This document shows, piece after piece, positions 6,538 through 6,877 of a stretch of DNA of 6,877 bases (its first letter is position 1; the number at the start of each line of letters is the position of its first letter). The position numbers and the translations under genes were made by a program. This stretch comes from Aurantimonadaceae bacterium (GTDB lineage: Bacteria; Pseudomonadota; Alphaproteobacteria; Rhizobiales; Rhizobiaceae), in NCBI GenBank assembly GCA_003232595.1, contig QIIJ01000459.1, positions 1 to 6,877 of the forward strand. Direction: 5' to 3'. The notes below the pieces were generated by a model. The model made no database searches. It had not been told where the DNA came from and saw only the letters and a program-made list of their open reading frames with translations.

Positions 6538-6877
6538 TGTTCACCGGCATCATCAGCGACATTGGCACAATCAAAAAGATCACACCGCTCGATGCCGGCA
6601 TCCGGTTTCGGGTTACAACCGCCTATGATCCCGAAACCATCGATATCGGTGCATCGATTGCACACAACGGCGTGTGTCTGACAGTGGTGGCGAAGGCGAA
6701 AGACAGTTCCGGTGACCGCTGGTTCGATGTGGAAGCCTGGGAGGAAGCGCTCCGGCTTAGCAATCTCGGTGCCTTGCAGGTGGGAGACCGGATCAATCTT
6801 GAGCGCCCCCTCAAGGTCGGCGATGAACTGGGCGGCCATATTGTCGCTGGCCATGTGGATGGATTGGCAAGAGTGAC
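6537..6877 (+). CDS. ribE: Riboflavin synthase alpha subunit, N-terminal part
   Basis: Riboflavin synthase dismutates two 6,7-dimethyl-8-ribityllumazine molecules into riboflavin and the pyrimidine precursor. The frame opens at an ATG that overlaps the ribD stop (TAATG, 1 nt shared), with GAGAG (6524-6528) 8 nt upstream, and runs off the window after 113 codons. The N-terminus MFTGIISDIGTI is the family hallmark. NGVCLTVV follows at about 44-51, then FDVEAWEEALRLSNLG, INLERPLKVGDELGGHIV and GHVDGLA, which cover the first lumazine-binding repeat and the beginning of the second. Coupling to ribD suggests that the ribD frameshift could lower ribE translation, because ribosomes in the unshifted frame stop about 300 nt upstream. 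The gene is named ribE in many alphaproteobacteria (ribC in E. coli usage). Confidence 0.94.
   Translation, partial: MFTGIISDIGTIKKITPLDAGIRFRVTTAYDPETIDIGASIAHNGVCLTVVAKAKDSSGDRWFDVEAWEEALRLSNLGALQVGDRINLERPLKVGDELGGHIVAGHVDGLARV

Overview
The window looks like a chromosomal stretch from an alphaproteobacterium, most likely of the Hyphomicrobiales (Rhizobiales) group, with a GC content near one half. The evidence is gene order and protein type. An LdtR-type MarR regulator stands directly before glyA, followed by nrdR, ribD and ribE, and all the proteins resemble rhizobial family members. The species cannot be named from this sequence.

Layout. The left edge holds the first 52 codons of hemB (heme biosynthesis) on the minus strand. 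Divergent from it is a secreted von Willebrand factor A-like protein (DUF1194 type). Next come a 3-hydroxyisobutyryl-CoA hydrolase-like crotonase and, overlapping it by 4 bp, a small four-helix membrane protein of the DUF6163 type. A 169-bp AT-rich spacer with a promoter-like region and a dyad precedes the MarR/LdtR gene, which ends at a strong intrinsic terminator. Then come glyA, a 116-bp palindromic repeat element, and the tightly packed set nrdR, ribD, ribE. The last gene runs off the right edge.

How the genes relate. GlyA supplies glycine and one-carbon units, NrdR represses ribonucleotide reductase genes, and RibD and RibE carry out riboflavin synthesis. The nrdR/ribD overlap (8 bp) and the ribD/ribE overlap (1 bp) suggest one translationally coupled unit. 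The left half is looser: regulated cell-envelope functions (LdtR, membrane protein, secreted VWA protein) beside a valine-catabolism type enzyme.

The main anomaly is in ribD. The deaminase domain and the start of the reductase domain lie in one frame and the rest of the reductase in another. The break is at about 6086-6090 and is equivalent to a missing base (or 10 bases). It is either a real lesion in a normally essential pathway gene or a sequence error. The second notable item is the 31-bp perfect inverted repeat between glyA and nrdR, whose arms are themselves hairpins. I found no clearly new biological system; most of the window is conserved housekeeping sequence.
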